Numbered from the stretch's first letter, positions 46,274-55,729 are shown. The stretch is DNA of 64,000 nucleotides from Arthrobacter sp. FB24 (GCF_000196235.1 NC_008541.1:4526001-4590000), one strand, 5' to 3'. A program made the numbers and translations. The notes: generated by a model not told the origin, from the letters alone.

Positions 46274-48928
46274 CTACTTGCCGCCGGACACCCCCGTGTT
46301 ACCTGCCGGGGCCCCTGGATGCAATCCTGCGGGTGCACGGCTGCTTTCGTCGCGTTCCCAGCCGCCAGGACCCGGGCCGGCGGCACCATGCCGGCCTGCG
46401 ACAGCGAATCCCAAATAGACCGCGGCGTGGGCAGCGGAGAGCGGGCCACGAACAGAGCGCAGCACCTCCGCGAGTGTCTGCCGGGCGGTGCTGTGCTGGC
46501 CGGCGTCGCCGTTCTGTTCGGCGTTACCCCGGTATACGCGGTGAAGGACTGCCACCTGGTCCCTTGGTGTCCTGGGCGGACGGATTACAACGGGGTCGAC
46601 GTCGAGCACAGCCTTTTCCGACGGCTCGAAAAGCCGGTCGACGAAGAGGTCGTCCGCTGTCAGGTCCGGGAATTCCTGGAAGCGCTTACGCCCCTGCTCC
46701 GACAAACCGTAGACGCCGCCCGCCCACAGCCGGTTCCGCGCAGAGGGCAGGCGCAGCCGCGTGCGGTAATAGGAGTGGATCAGCGGATGGGCGTCCTGGA
46801 GGTCGAATTGCACGGCCGGGCGCGCCGCCAAAGGTCCGCCGGCCTCCAGCGCCGTCAACACATCGCGCACTGCGTGCCGGCTGATTTGCACATCAGCATC
46901 CAGATAGAGCCTGGGCCACTTCGTGGCGGCTGCATCGCCGGCGTTGAGGGCAGCTGACTTGGAGGGTCGTCCGATCTCAAGCACTGTCACGCCCGCGAAG
47001 CCGCGGGCGATCGCGGCGGTGTTGTCCGAGCAGCCGTTGCACACCACAACCACTTCGATCTGGCCGGCCGCCGCCAGCGGAGCAAGCGGGGCGAGCGTCC
47101 GGGCGATCACACTGGCCTCATTGTGCGCCGGAATAATCACCGAACCGCCCGGAAAGTGGGCGGGGTCGGGATCCCTGGTGGCGCCCGGCAGGTCGGTCCA
47201 GCTGCCCTCGTCCAGAACAGTCCGGAGCACTCCCCGGCGGTCCGGTTTCCAGCACCTGAGCAGCTCGGACAGGATCACCGCACCGTGAAAGACCTTGGCG
47301 TAGGCCGACGAATGGTACTTGCGGATGTACCTCACACGGTTGACGGCCAGCAAGGCGTTGAGCCTTGGTGACGCGCCCGATCCGGCACCCGCATGGGTCA
47401 TGGCTGCCGCCGGTTCGTACCAGATAGTTTCCCCCATCGTCCGCAGGCCGCGGAAGAAATCGACCTCCTCCGAATAAAGGAAGTAGGACTCGTCCCAGGC
47501 CAAGGAATCGGCCAGGCTGCGGCGGACCATCAGCGCAGCCCCGGTGGCCCAGTGCACGGTGTGCGGGTGGGCGTAGCTCTCCGGGTTGTAGTCGGTCCCG
47601 GCAAGCCAGCCCGGCCGGTCCGGGAACCGCCGTCCCAACAATGCGTCTCCCGTCGCGTTGGCCAGGCTCGGCTCGCGGTAGAGGGAGGGACTCGTTGCGC
47701 CGTTTTCGTCCAGGAGACGCGGAACGACGGCCCCGGCACGGGAGGAACGCAAGCGGTGCATCATGGTTTTCAGGCTTCCCCGTTCCACGGTGACGTCGGG
47801 GTTGAGCACCACCACGGTGGCGCTGTCCCCGGCCTGTCGCATGGCGGCATTGATCCCGCCGGAATATCCGAGGTTGCCTCCGGTTGCGAACGCGATGACG
47901 TCCGGGTGGGCGCTGCGCACCAGTGCCAGGGTGCCGTCGCTGGACGAGTTGTCGGCCACAAGCACGCGCAGCGTGAGATCCGCCGTCTCCTCCCGAAGAC
48001 TCGCCAGCAGGGGGCCGACGCCTTTGGCGCTGTTGAAGGTCACGACGACGACGGCGGCATCCGCTGCGCCTTCGGGTCCGGTGAAGCGGCCGGGAGTGCG
48101 CGGAGCTGGAGGTGCCGACGGCGCCGACTCCAGCCGGGCGTGGGGTACCGTGCACGATGCTGTGCGCAGCTTGATGTAGGCCGGCGGACCGTCGACCAGG
48201 TATCGGCTGGCGAGCCGCTTGGGTTCCAGGGCCAGCCGGTAACCCCACTCCAGTCCGTGGTCGCTGGCCCATTGGGGGGCCCGGTGCACCCTACCGGCCA
48301 GGAAGTCCACGGCTGCGCCGAAGGCGAGCAGCACCGCGGCGCCGGTAAGGGCGGCATAGTGGTCGATCCAGAGTTCCTGCCTTGGCTTGCCCAGGCCCAC
48401 GTAGAGAATCTGCGTGCCCGCGGCTGCAATGGCTGCCGCGATCCGTTCCGAGTCGCAGGCGGAGGCCAGTTCTTCCCGGTCCGGGGACCACATTCCCGCG
48501 ACCTGGAGGCGTGGATGCTCTTCGGCGATCTTTTGGGCCAGAAGCTGCTGGTTCTCGCTGGAACCGCCAAGAAAACCCACCCTGAGTCCCAATTGCTCGG
48601 CCCGGTCCAGTAGCGGCGAGGCGAGATCGCTGCCCGCCAGCCGCGGCCAGCGATGCCCGGTCAGCCGTTGGGATTGTGACACCAGCGGTGCACCGTCGAG
48701 GAGATAGAGCCAGTCGACCGTGCTGGACGGATCGGCATGCAGCGTGCCTTCCCAGCGTCCGCCGGCCCCGAAATGGTGCAGATGGTCCAGGTTGACGGAA
48801 GCAACACCGAGGGGCGGCAAGCCACGTTGTCCGGCGCGGGCCAGAATGAGTTCCAAGGCCGGCTCGGGATCCATCAGATCGACCGGAGTGCCACCCAGGA
48901 TGACTTTGTCGGCGTCCAGGTTTTCCAT
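46274..48928 (-). CDS. Triple-domain glycosyltransferase: WecG/TagA-like + two GT2 domains
   Basis: 884 residues. Residues 10-245 form a WecG/TagA/CpsF (GT26) domain with VASVNLDHLHHF and the ending YVGLGKPRQELWIDH...FGAAVDFLAGRV. Residues 270-560 form a rhamnosyltransferase-like GT2 with VVVVTFNSAKGV, VLNPDVTVERG (DxD-type) and EEVDFFRGL. Residues 600-810 form a second GT2 with VIIPAHNEASVIART, LYLDADVQIS (DxD) and TADDLFVDRLF. The rest is a Gly/Pro/Ala-rich tail. There is no membrane anchor. One chain could add several sugars to a polyprenyl-linked acceptor in sequence. The start is the ATG of MENLDADKVI, with AAGGGGG upstream; the frame extends 60 codons more. Confidence 0.88.
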   Translation of the reverse strand: MENLDADKVILGGTPVDLMDPEPALELILARAGQRGLPPLGVASVNLDHLHHFGAGGRWEGTLHADPSSTVDWLYLLDGAPLVSQSQRLTGHRWPRLAGSDLASPLLDRAEQLGLRVGFLGGSSENQQLLAQKIAEEHPRLQVAGMWSPDREELASACDSERIAAAIAAAGTQILYVGLGKPRQELWIDHYAALTGAAVLLAFGAAVDFLAGRVHRAPQWASDHGLEWGYRLALEPKRLASRYLVDGPPAYIKLRTASCTVPHARLESAPSAPPAPRTPGRFTGPEGAADAAVVVVTFNSAKGVGPLLASLREETADLTLRVLVADNSSSDGTLALVRSAHPDVIAFATGGNLGYSGGINAAMRQAGDSATVVVLNPDVTVERGSLKTMMHRLRSSRAGAVVPRLLDENGATSPSLYREPSLANATGDALLGRRFPDRPGWLAGTDYNPESYAHPHTVHWATGAALMVRRSLADSLAWDESYFLYSEEVDFFRGLRTMGETIWYEPAAAMTHAGAGSGASPRLNALLAVNRVRYIRKYHSSAYAKVFHGAVILSELLRCWKPDRRGVLRTVLDEGSWTDLPGATRDPDPAHFPGGSVIIPAHNEASVIARTLAPLAPLAAAGQIEVVVVCNGCSDNTAAIARGFAGVTVLEIGRPSKSAALNAGDAAATKWPRLYLDADVQISRHAVRDVLTALEAGGPLAARPAVQFDLQDAHPLIHSYYRTRLRLPSARNRLWAGGVYGLSEQGRKRFQEFPDLTADDLFVDRLFEPSEKAVLDVDPVVIRPPRTPRDQVAVLHRVYRGNAEQNGDAGQHSTARQTLAEVLRSVRGPLSAAHAAVYLGFAVAGRHGAAGPGPGGWERDESSRAPAGLHPGAPAGNTGVSGGK

Positions 48929-48938
48929 GTCGGCCCCC

Positions 48939-49535
48939 TTAATACTTGTCGGCGGGCACGAGCTGCCCATTGATTTCGAAGTAACGGCGTCCGGTAACGG
49001 GGCAGAGCCAGCTGCCGCCGTCGTCCTGCTTGAGCGGGTGGCCGGCCTCACCCACCCAGCCCATTTGCCGGGCAGGCACTCCGCCCACCACCGCATAGGC
49101 AGGGACATCCCTGGTCACGACGGCGCCGGCCGCCACGGTGGCCCACTCACCGATGGTCAGGGGGGCGATGCAGACGGCCCGTGCACCGACGGATGCGCCC
49201 TTGCCGACAGTCACACCCACGGCGACCCAGTCCTCCGATCCCTTGAGTGTTCCTTCTGGAGTGATGGCCCTCGGGTGCAGGTCGTTGGTAAGCACGGCCG
49301 CCGGGCCGATGAAGACGCCGTCGGACAGGCGCGCCGGTTCGTAGACCAGCGCGTAGTTCTGGACTTTGCAGTTGTTACCCAGCTGGACGGCCGGCCCCAC
49401 GTAGGCTCCCCGGCCGATGTTGCAATTGCTGCCCAGGACGGCGTCCTCTCTGATCTGTGCCAAATGCCAGATCCGGGAGCCGTCTCCGATGCTGGCGGAC
49501 TCTCCCACGTCCGCTGTGGCGGCGATCGTGATCAT
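48939..49535 (-). CDS. Hexapeptide-repeat acetyltransferase, WbpD/WlbB-like
   Basis: 198 residues of left-handed beta-helix. Repeats such as ADVGESASIGDGSRIWH, GSNCNIGRGAYVGPAV and GNNCKVQNYALVYE match UDP-3-amino-sugar N-acetyltransferases of the WbpD type. GPAAVLTND resembles the conserved active-site strip of that family, and GVPARQMG ends the helix. It probably acetylates a 3-amino group made by the WbpE-like aminotransferase at 52763. Its ATG is overlapped by the VanZ gene stop. The C-terminal 30 residues extend beyond the usual end. Confidence 0.87.
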   Translation of the reverse strand: MITIAATADVGESASIGDGSRIWHLAQIREDAVLGSNCNIGRGAYVGPAVQLGNNCKVQNYALVYEPARLSDGVFIGPAAVLTNDLHPRAITPEGTLKGSEDWVAVGVTVGKGASVGARAVCIAPLTIGEWATVAAGAVVTRDVPAYAVVGGVPARQMGWVGEAGHPLKQDDGGSWLCPVTGRRYFEINGQLVPADKY

Positions 49536-49993
49536 GTGTTCCTCCCGGGGATAGTGGTGCCGGAGACCGGCGTTGTGAGTGGTTGCCTGTGGCGGCGCCG
49601 CGCCAACACGGCTGCGAGCGCACCGAGCAGGGCACCCAGTGTGTTGCTGGCGACGTCGCGCAGGCTTGCCTGCCGCTGGTCGAGGGCGAGGAACTGGATT
49701 GCCTCAATGGCTACGGATCCCAGCAGTCCCGCCCCAGCAGCAAGCCACCAGCGGCGTGCCGGCAGCAGACCGGCTATCAGCAGTCCAAAAGGCACGAAGA
49801 GCAGGACATTGGCGGCCACCTCCACATGCCCGGACCTGATTCCCGCCGTTAAGGGCTGGTCCTGCAGGAACCGCAGGAAGCTGCGGAGGAGGCCGGAGAC
49901 GGGGCGTTCCACAGGTGTGGGCCAAAAGCCGATGCACGCCAGGACGGCCAGATAGAGCAGCAGCAAGAGAACGGTTCTGCGACGAGGGGTCAT
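49532..49993 (-). CDS. VanZ-family membrane protein
   Basis: 153 residues with four hydrophobic helices. The VanZ family pattern is present: ANVLLFVPFGLLIAGL in the middle, then EAIQFLALDQRQASLRDVAS-NTLGALLG, holding the E-x2-Q and R-D-x3-N-x2-G residues. The start at 49993 gives an ATGA overlap with the preceding glycosyltransferase and has GGAG seven bases upstream; the earlier GTG at 50008 is less likely. VanZ proteins are linked to low-level teicoplanin resistance and to polysaccharide loci. Role here unknown. Confidence 0.85.
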   Translation of the reverse strand: MTPRRRTVLLLLLYLAVLACIGFWPTPVERPVSGLLRSFLRFLQDQPLTAGIRSGHVEVAANVLLFVPFGLLIAGLLPARRWWLAAGAGLLGSVAIEAIQFLALDQRQASLRDVASNTLGALLGALAAVLARRRHRQPLTTPVSGTTIPGRNT

Positions 49994-51306
49994 GGCCGGC
50001 TCCGCCAAGGACTGGTGCCGGCCATCCTGGCAACCGGGCCGGAAACTCCGGCAGAGAATGCCTGCACCGGTTGTGCGGCTGCGACGGGGCTGGCGTTGAA
50101 ATCGTCAGCAGAGCCCCGGCCGGTCAGGCGCGCCTGCAGCCGGCGGCTTTTGTAGCGGAGGAAGTGGCCGGCAGCCTCGAGTTCGCGGAAGGTCGCTCGT
50201 CGGCCGGATGACACCGCATCCAGGGCGGCCGCGTAGGTGGCCAGCTGGGCCTCCGCAGCGTGTCCTAACGAATAGCGGTGCACCACAACGCGCCTGCCGA
50301 AGTCCCCGAGTTCAGCGCGAAGACCCTCGGCCGGCAGGATCTCAAACAGTATCTGGCGGAGGGTGGACGCGCCGCCGGCCTGCCCGCTGCCCACGCCGTA
50401 CCATCCCTGCCACAGGAAGGTCTCAAGTGAGGAAGGCGTCAGGAGCTCCCAGAAACCTTCTTCACCCTGGACTACGAGCGGTTTGCCGAAGGCCAGCGCG
50501 CGCAGCGCCGATCCGCCCATGCCAAGGCAAACGTCGGCCACATCGTAAGCCGCCCGGGGGTCCGCAAGTTCACCGGCCAGGACAACCGTCTGCCGGCCGG
50601 TGCGGAGATTGATCTGTGCCGCCCTCTCGGTAACTTCCGCACACTCCGGGCCATCACCGGCGATGAGCAGGCAAACCCGCATTCCGGCCGGGAGGGATGC
50701 CACCGCCTCCATGGCGCTGAGGATGCCCTCCAGCTTGAGCTCCCGGGCGAGGCGGGACACGACCGCCACAACATGCCCGGCGTCTGCGATACCCCACCTT
50801 CTCCGGAGCTCTCCCTGCGCAAGGTCAAGGCCGGGACGGTTCGCATCCACGTCGACGGGGGGCTCCAGCACGGTGACGGCCGAGCGGCCGATGCCGGCTT
50901 CGGCTTCCGCGATTTGATGGGTTCCGACCGTCAGCGGAACATGTTTGGGGATGAACGGCGCGACGGCCATGGACATGACCGTGGAAACCGCAGCCACCCG
51001 GGTCAGTCTGCGTGCCGCCAGATAGCATTCCAACGAAGGCGGCCACTCGTAACCGTGCAGGATGTCGATACACCGGCTCTCAACAAGCCCGGCCAATGCC
51101 CGGGTCACGGCCACGGAAGGCCGCCTGCCCATCTCCGGGGCAGCCACGAATTCCAGCCCCAACTCACGGACTTTTTCAACGAGCGGACCTGGCCGCCCGA
51201 ACACGATGGTCTCGTGGCCCAGCCGGTGAACGGCACCGGCGAGCTCGATGGCGTTGATCTGGCTTCCCCCGATGCCGAGGTCGTGTGGGTAGACAAGGAC
51301 TCTCAT
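49990..51306 (-). CDS. GT4-like glycosyltransferase with altered catalytic motif
   Basis: 438 residues of GT-B fold. The N-terminal acceptor domain begins VLVYPHDLGIGGSQINAIEL and the donor domain contains VVAVVSRLARELKLEGIL and LLIAGDGPE. In the GT4 EX7E region the sequence is GMGGSALRALAFGKPLVVQG: the second, usually invariant Glu (ALEA) is Arg. Retaining GT4 activity may be lost or changed. The C-terminal 60 residues are Ala/Ser-rich and unstructured. ATGA overlaps link it to the flippase before and VanZ after. Confidence 0.82.
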   Translation of the reverse strand: MRVLVYPHDLGIGGSQINAIELAGAVHRLGHETIVFGRPGPLVEKVRELGLEFVAAPEMGRRPSVAVTRALAGLVESRCIDILHGYEWPPSLECYLAARRLTRVAAVSTVMSMAVAPFIPKHVPLTVGTHQIAEAEAGIGRSAVTVLEPPVDVDANRPGLDLAQGELRRRWGIADAGHVVAVVSRLARELKLEGILSAMEAVASLPAGMRVCLLIAGDGPECAEVTERAAQINLRTGRQTVVLAGELADPRAAYDVADVCLGMGGSALRALAFGKPLVVQGEEGFWELLTPSSLETFLWQGWYGVGSGQAGGASTLRQILFEILPAEGLRAELGDFGRRVVVHRYSLGHAAEAQLATYAAALDAVSSGRRATFRELEAAGHFLRYKSRRLQARLTGRGSADDFNASPVAAAQPVQAFSAGVSGPVARMAGTSPWRSRP

Positions 51307-52766
51307 CGGACCAGCTCGCCAACGTCCGGCCGTGCCTCACGGCCGACTTTCCTCAGCAGCCTGACATCATTCCTGCGCCAGTACAGCAGCGCCGCGGCGG
51401 TGGAGGCAGCCAGGGCTGCGCCCACAGGGAGCTCCAGCCAAGGTGCCGGCAGCCAGCCGGCCATGCCCAGCGACAAAGCACCGACGGCGAGGGAAAACAG
51501 CCCGGGCACCCACACCACGGCGGTGACATTCCGCACGGAGACGCCTGTGCGCGAGAGCTGCCACAGGCACAGGGGCAGCAGGACGCAGCCGGAGACCAGG
51601 GCCTGCGCAAAAGCCAGGCCGGGCAGCCCGTTTAGTGCAGCACCGGCTGCCAGCGCAGGCACCAGCACCACCAGGCTTCCTGCCTGGACGACGAAGACTG
51701 TGCCGGACCTGCCCTGGACCACCATGAAGTCATAGGCCAGGTCCGAGAAAATCCGGCTGACAGCGGCAACCACCAACCAGGAGAGTGCGGCGGCGGCCGG
51801 CAGCCATTCCCTGCCATAGACAAGATCCACCAGCGGCACTGCGCTTCCGGCCAGGAACATCACCGGCGGCAGCGTCGCCGCGGCGAGAACCGCCACCACA
51901 GAGACAAGCGCCGCGTTCAAGGCTGGCTTGTCCTGCTGAAGTGTTGAAAAGGCGGCCGGTGCCACCCTGCGAAGCGGCTGGGCCAGGATACTGACAGGCC
52001 AGTTGGAGAGGTTGAACGCGAGGACGTAGAAAGCTAGTGCCGCAGGGCCCAGCATGCTTCCTGCCGTCAACTGGTCCGTGTAGCCGACCGCGAAGAAGAT
52101 AATGCTGGTCCCGGCCAGCGGCAGCCCAAACCGGAGCAGAGGGCCCAGCTGGTTGCGGTCCAGCCCGAAACGATAGGGCATGGGCGAGGCCGCGAGGAAC
52201 ATCGCACCGGAAACGAGGCTCCCGGCCACCCTGCCCACCGCCAGCGCCATGGCGCCCATTCCCGCGAGCGCCAGGACGACCGACAGGACAGCCCCCGTCC
52301 AGACGTTGACCTGGTCGATTCCCAGCCGGGTCTTCTCCCTGAAGTCACGCTGGAGAAGGGCCGCCGGAGATGCCACCACCCCGTTGACGAAAACGCTGAA
52401 GATGAGGACCCGAACCACATCAGTGGCGTCGGGGTCCCCCATGACGGCCGTAAATGCGGGAGCCGCAAGGACGGCACCGGCGCAGAAAATGGCGCTGCCC
52501 GCCACGGAAATGGTGTTGACCGTGGGCACTATCTTCGCGGGGTCGCCCGGCCAGCGGACGATCGCCAACGAAACGCCAAGTTCATTGAAGCTGAGCACCG
52601 CCATGAGGGCCACGAGCGCCACGGCAAAGGTGCCGAAGGAGTCAGGACCCAGCACCCTAGCCAGGACTATTCCGATCCCGAGCGTGCCCACCCTGGACAC
52701 GAGGGTGTTCAACAAGCTCCACGCGAAGGCGTTCGATGCCCCGGGCCGGCTGCTTCCCTGCGTCAT
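51303..52766 (-). CDS. Polysaccharide flippase (Wzx/MATE-like, PST family)
   Basis: 487 residues with about 12-14 membrane helices, starting AFAWSLLNTLVSRVGTLGIG, the usual N-terminus of lipopolysaccharide flippases of the WzxC/TuaB branch. It should carry the polyprenyl-PP-linked repeat unit across the membrane. The start at 52766 makes an ATGA overlap with the aminotransferase stop; the open frame extends 43 codons upstream. No Wzy polymerase or Wzz chain-length protein is recognisable in the window. Confidence 0.88.
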   Translation of the reverse strand: MTQGSSRPGASNAFAWSLLNTLVSRVGTLGIGIVLARVLGPDSFGTFAVALVALMAVLSFNELGVSLAIVRWPGDPAKIVPTVNTISVAGSAIFCAGAVLAAPAFTAVMGDPDATDVVRVLIFSVFVNGVVASPAALLQRDFREKTRLGIDQVNVWTGAVLSVVLALAGMGAMALAVGRVAGSLVSGAMFLAASPMPYRFGLDRNQLGPLLRFGLPLAGTSIIFFAVGYTDQLTAGSMLGPAALAFYVLAFNLSNWPVSILAQPLRRVAPAAFSTLQQDKPALNAALVSVVAVLAAATLPPVMFLAGSAVPLVDLVYGREWLPAAAALSWLVVAAVSRIFSDLAYDFMVVQGRSGTVFVVQAGSLVVLVPALAAGAALNGLPGLAFAQALVSGCVLLPLCLWQLSRTGVSVRNVTAVVWVPGLFSLAVGALSLGMAGWLPAPWLELPVGAALAASTAAALLYWRRNDVRLLRKVGREARPDVGELVR

Positions 52767-53896
52767 GACCGGTCCATGGCCGCGAGCAACTGGCCTATGA
52801 CATACTCCTGCTGCCGTTCGGTGATATGCGGGTAGATCGGCAGGGAGAGCATCGTTGCCGCGGCTTCTTCTGCGACGGGGAATGACCCCCGGCACAACCC
52901 CAGATGCCGGTACGCGCGGCTCAGGTGCATTGGAACCGGATAGTGGATGCCGGCGCCGATTCCTGCCCCGTTCAGCGCGGCGAGCACGCGGTCCCGGTCC
53001 AGGATCCGGATGACGTAGAGGTGCCAGACGTCGAAGTTGCCATCGGCCGAGCGGGGCAGCACAATGCCGGGTACGTCCTTGAGCATTTCCGTATAGCGGG
53101 CGGCGGCCTCCCGCCGTCGTTCGTTCCAGGCCGCAAGGCGCCGCAGCTTGGAGTTCAGCACCACTGCCTGGATGGTGTCCAGCCTCGAGTTCATGCCGAT
53201 CGCGTCGTGTTCGTACTTGACGGAGCTGCCATGGGCGCCCAGCAGGCGGACCCGGGCAGCTATCGCGTCATCATTAGTCAGGACCGCCCCGGCATCCCCG
53301 GCCGCCCCGAGGTTCTTGCCCGGGTAAAAACTCGTGCCAGCAACGCTTCCCAAGGTGCCGGCGAACCGTCCGTGCCGGGACGCGCCCTGCGCCTGGGCCG
53401 CGTCTTCGACGATGACGGCGCCGCAGCCGAAAGCGGCAGCCTTTAGCTTTTCAACGAAGGCTGTCTGCCCGAACAGGTGTACGGCCACGATCGCCTGGGT
53501 CGCCGTGGTCACTGCTTCGCTGACCCGGGCTGGATCGATCAGCAGATAATCGGGGTCCACGTCCACGGGTACCGGGATGGCCCCGATCCGGCTTACGGCC
53601 TCGGCTGTGGCAATGAAGGTATTGGCCGGCAGAATGACCTCACCGCCGGGCCCGACCCCGGCCGCACGGAGGCCCAGTTCCAATGCATCGGTGCCGTTGG
53701 CGACGCCGACGCAGTGCCGGGCACCGAGGAAACCGGCGTAGGCCTGCTCGAACTCTGCGACCTCCGGACCGCCGATGAAGGAGGTCCGCGCGAAAACCTC
53801 CCGGATGCCGCTCTCGACCTCCTCGGCGATTTCCTGCTGTTGGGCGCCGAGGTCAACGAGAGGTACGGACAAGGGGAAAGTTGGTGAAAGAGTCAT
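52763..53896 (-). CDS. DegT-family sugar 3-aminotransferase (WbpE/FdtB-like)
   Basis: 377 residues, PLP fold type I. VPLVDLGAQQQEIAEEVESG opens the protein, ANGTDALELGLRAAGVGPG follows, EDAAQAQGA gives the ring-nitrogen Asp, and the PLP lysine is in FYPGKNLGAAGDAGA (about residue 186). This matches aminotransferases acting on 3-keto nucleotide sugars, such as WbpE or FdtB. With the Gfo/Idh dehydrogenase at 56718 and the WbpD-like acetyltransferase at 48939, it could complete a WbpB-E-D route to a 3-acetamido sugar. The stop-start overlap links it to the NeuD-like gene. Confidence 0.9.
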   Translation of the reverse strand: MTLSPTFPLSVPLVDLGAQQQEIAEEVESGIREVFARTSFIGGPEVAEFEQAYAGFLGARHCVGVANGTDALELGLRAAGVGPGGEVILPANTFIATAEAVSRIGAIPVPVDVDPDYLLIDPARVSEAVTTATQAIVAVHLFGQTAFVEKLKAAAFGCGAVIVEDAAQAQGASRHGRFAGTLGSVAGTSFYPGKNLGAAGDAGAVLTNDDAIAARVRLLGAHGSSVKYEHDAIGMNSRLDTIQAVVLNSKLRRLAAWNERRREAAARYTEMLKDVPGIVLPRSADGNFDVWHLYVIRILDRDRVLAALNGAGIGAGIHYPVPMHLSRAYRHLGLCRGSFPVAEEAAATMLSLPIYPHITERQQEYVIGQLLAAMDRS

Positions 53897-54561
53897 CGTT
53901 CGCCTCCTGAAACAGCAGCTGTGTGCATGACGCGTTCAATGGCCCGCGCCGGAACGCCGGCCCAGGTTTCTCCGGCCGGAACGTCGGCCAGGACTACGGC
54001 CCCCATCCCCACGGTGGCGCCGGCACCGATGGCCGTCCGTTCCCGCACGCAGGAGTTCATGCCCAGGTAGGCGGCCTGTCCCACCCGGACACCGCCGCCC
54101 AGCGACACGCCGGCCGCGAACGTGGCGAAATCCTCCACCGCGTCGTCGTGGGTGAGGGTTACCCCGGGCATCACCACCACGTGGTTGCCGATGGTGACGT
54201 CGGCTGTCAGGGTGACATGGCCCAGCAGGATGTTGCCGTGGCCGATCCGGCACCCTTCCGGGAGCCGGACCGAGGCGTCCACCACGGTGGCGTAGCGCCG
54301 CTCCGGGAATCCGAGTTCGGCAAGCCTGGCCACTATCCCGGCCCGCGTGTTGCCTGCGCCCACGCAGACCACCACCTTCGCGTCCGGGTAGTTGAGCGCG
54401 TGGCTGATCGGTCCCAGGATGTGCGAGCCGTCCATTGTGGTGCCCGCCCTGCCGGCATCGTCGTCGAGGATTCCCACGACGTCGAACTGGCCGCTGTCGC
54501 GCACTGTGGCGAGCACTTCGCGGGCGAGCCCGCTGGCCGCGATGAGAATAAGGTCAGCCAC
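53893..54561 (-). CDS. NeuD/PglD-like sugar O/N-acetyltransferase
   Basis: About 222 residues. The N-terminal Rossmann-like region (LILIAASGLAREVLATVRDS, then VVGILDDDAG) binds the nucleotide sugar. The beta-helix domain from residue 95 has GHGNILLGHVTLTADVTIGN and the catalytic-His region MPGVTLTHDDAVED. PglD makes UDP-diNAc-bacillosamine from a 4-amino sugar and NeuD acetylates sialic acid precursors. Placed directly after the intact DegT aminotransferase, acetylation of a 4-amino sugar is the best guess. Start at GTG 54561 (GAGGGA upstream) or 54573. Confidence 0.86.
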   Translation of the reverse strand: MADLILIAASGLAREVLATVRDSGQFDVVGILDDDAGRAGTTMDGSHILGPISHALNYPDAKVVVCVGAGNTRAGIVARLAELGFPERRYATVVDASVRLPEGCRIGHGNILLGHVTLTADVTIGNHVVVMPGVTLTHDDAVEDFATFAAGVSLGGGVRVGQAAYLGMNSCVRERTAIGAGATVGMGAVVLADVPAGETWAGVPARAIERVMHTAAVSGGER

Positions 54562-55729
54562 GGGTTCCCTCACCGCCCGCCAGGCGGATGGACCGCAGTA
54601 CCCGGGCTTGTTCGCCCGGCGTCAGCTGGTGGTAGACCGGCAGGATCAGGGTGTTGTCCGTCAGCCGTTCGGTGACAGAGAGGTCGGCCTGGCCGGTATC
54701 CCTTTCCGCGTAGGCGGGCTGCCGGTGCGCGGCCATGATCCCGCGGCGGGCCGAGATGCCGTCACGTGCCAGGCGCTCCAGTAGTTCCTCCCGGCTGAGG
54801 GGGAATGACGGCAGGACCTCCACCCAGAAGGACTGGAAATTGCTGGTGCCGTAGGCCGGATCACGGACCAGCCGCAGACCTCCGACGCGGTCAAGAGCAG
54901 ACTGGTAGCCCGCCACGATTTCGCGGCGGCGGGCCACGGCCTCCGCCAGCCGCCCCAGCTGGACCAGCCCCACGGCGGCCTGCATGTCCGTCATCCGGAA
55001 GTTGAACCCCGCTTCCAGGTACTCCTCCGCCGGTGCCAGGAGGGCGGCATGGCGGTCGTTGGCCGAGACACTCATGGCGTGTTCCCGCAGCCTTCGTGCC
55101 CGCCCCGCCCACTCGGGGTTCAGCGTGGTGAGCATGCCGCCCTCACCCGTGGTCAGGATCTTGCGCGGGTGGAAGGACCACGCGGCCAACTCCGCGCCGG
55201 CCCCCACGGGCCTGCCCCGATAGGTGGAGCCCGCCCCGCACGCCGCATCCTCGACCACCGTGATGCCGAGGGGGTCGCACAGCGCCCGGACGGGATCCAG
55301 GTCCACCGGCATTCCGCCCTGGTCCACCACGATCACAGCTTTCGTGGCCGGGGTCAGGGCTGCGGCAATGGTCCGTGCGGACACGTTGCCGGTCTCCTCT
55401 TCGACGTCGCAAAAAACAGTCCTCGCTCCCACGTAGCCGGCGGCGTTCGCGGTGGCAATGAAGGAGAAAGACGGCACCACCACGTCGTCTCCCGGACCGA
55501 TCCCCGCCACTTTGAGCGCCAGGTGCAGGGCGGTGGTGCAGTTGGAAACGGCAACGGCGAACATCGCCTGTTGGGCGGCGGCGAAGGCTTCCTCGAACTG
55601 CGCCACGCGGGGACCCTGGGCCACCCAGCCGGAGGCAATCACTTCGGCGACGGCCTCAGCTTCTTCGATTCCAAGCCACGGCTTCATGACGTTGATCCGG
55701 CTCAGCGCCTGATCCTGGCTAATGGTCAC
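54554..55729 (-). CDS. DegT/DnrJ/EryC1-family sugar aminotransferase
   Basis: 391 residues with the PLP lysine Lys190 in HPRKILTTGEGG and ring-binding Asp161 in VVEDAACGAGS. FVGAR-like and TTALHLALKVAGIGPGDD sequences place it with perosamine/PglE-type 4-aminotransferases. It precedes the NeuD/PglD-like acetyltransferase, so together they may produce a 4-acetamido sugar. A paralogue without the lysine ends the operon at 44924. The start is GTG at 55729 within a GTGA overlap with the epimerase stop, with GGAGG upstream. Confidence 0.92.
   Translation of the reverse strand: MTISQDQALSRINVMKPWLGIEEAEAVAEVIASGWVAQGPRVAQFEEAFAAAQQAMFAVAVSNCTTALHLALKVAGIGPGDDVVVPSFSFIATANAAGYVGARTVFCDVEEETGNVSARTIAAALTPATKAVIVVDQGGMPVDLDPVRALCDPLGITVVEDAACGAGSTYRGRPVGAGAELAAWSFHPRKILTTGEGGMLTTLNPEWAGRARRLREHAMSVSANDRHAALLAPAEEYLEAGFNFRMTDMQAAVGLVQLGRLAEAVARRREIVAGYQSALDRVGGLRLVRDPAYGTSNFQSFWVEVLPSFPLSREELLERLARDGISARRGIMAAHRQPAYAERDTGQADLSVTERLTDNTLILPVYHQLTPGEQARVLRSIRLAGGEGTRG

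Noticed and set aside
47118..48272. 384-codon frame inside the glycosyltransferase fusion
   Set aside because: Same-strand shadow; the fusion frame has three sets of glycosyltransferase motifs, this one has none.
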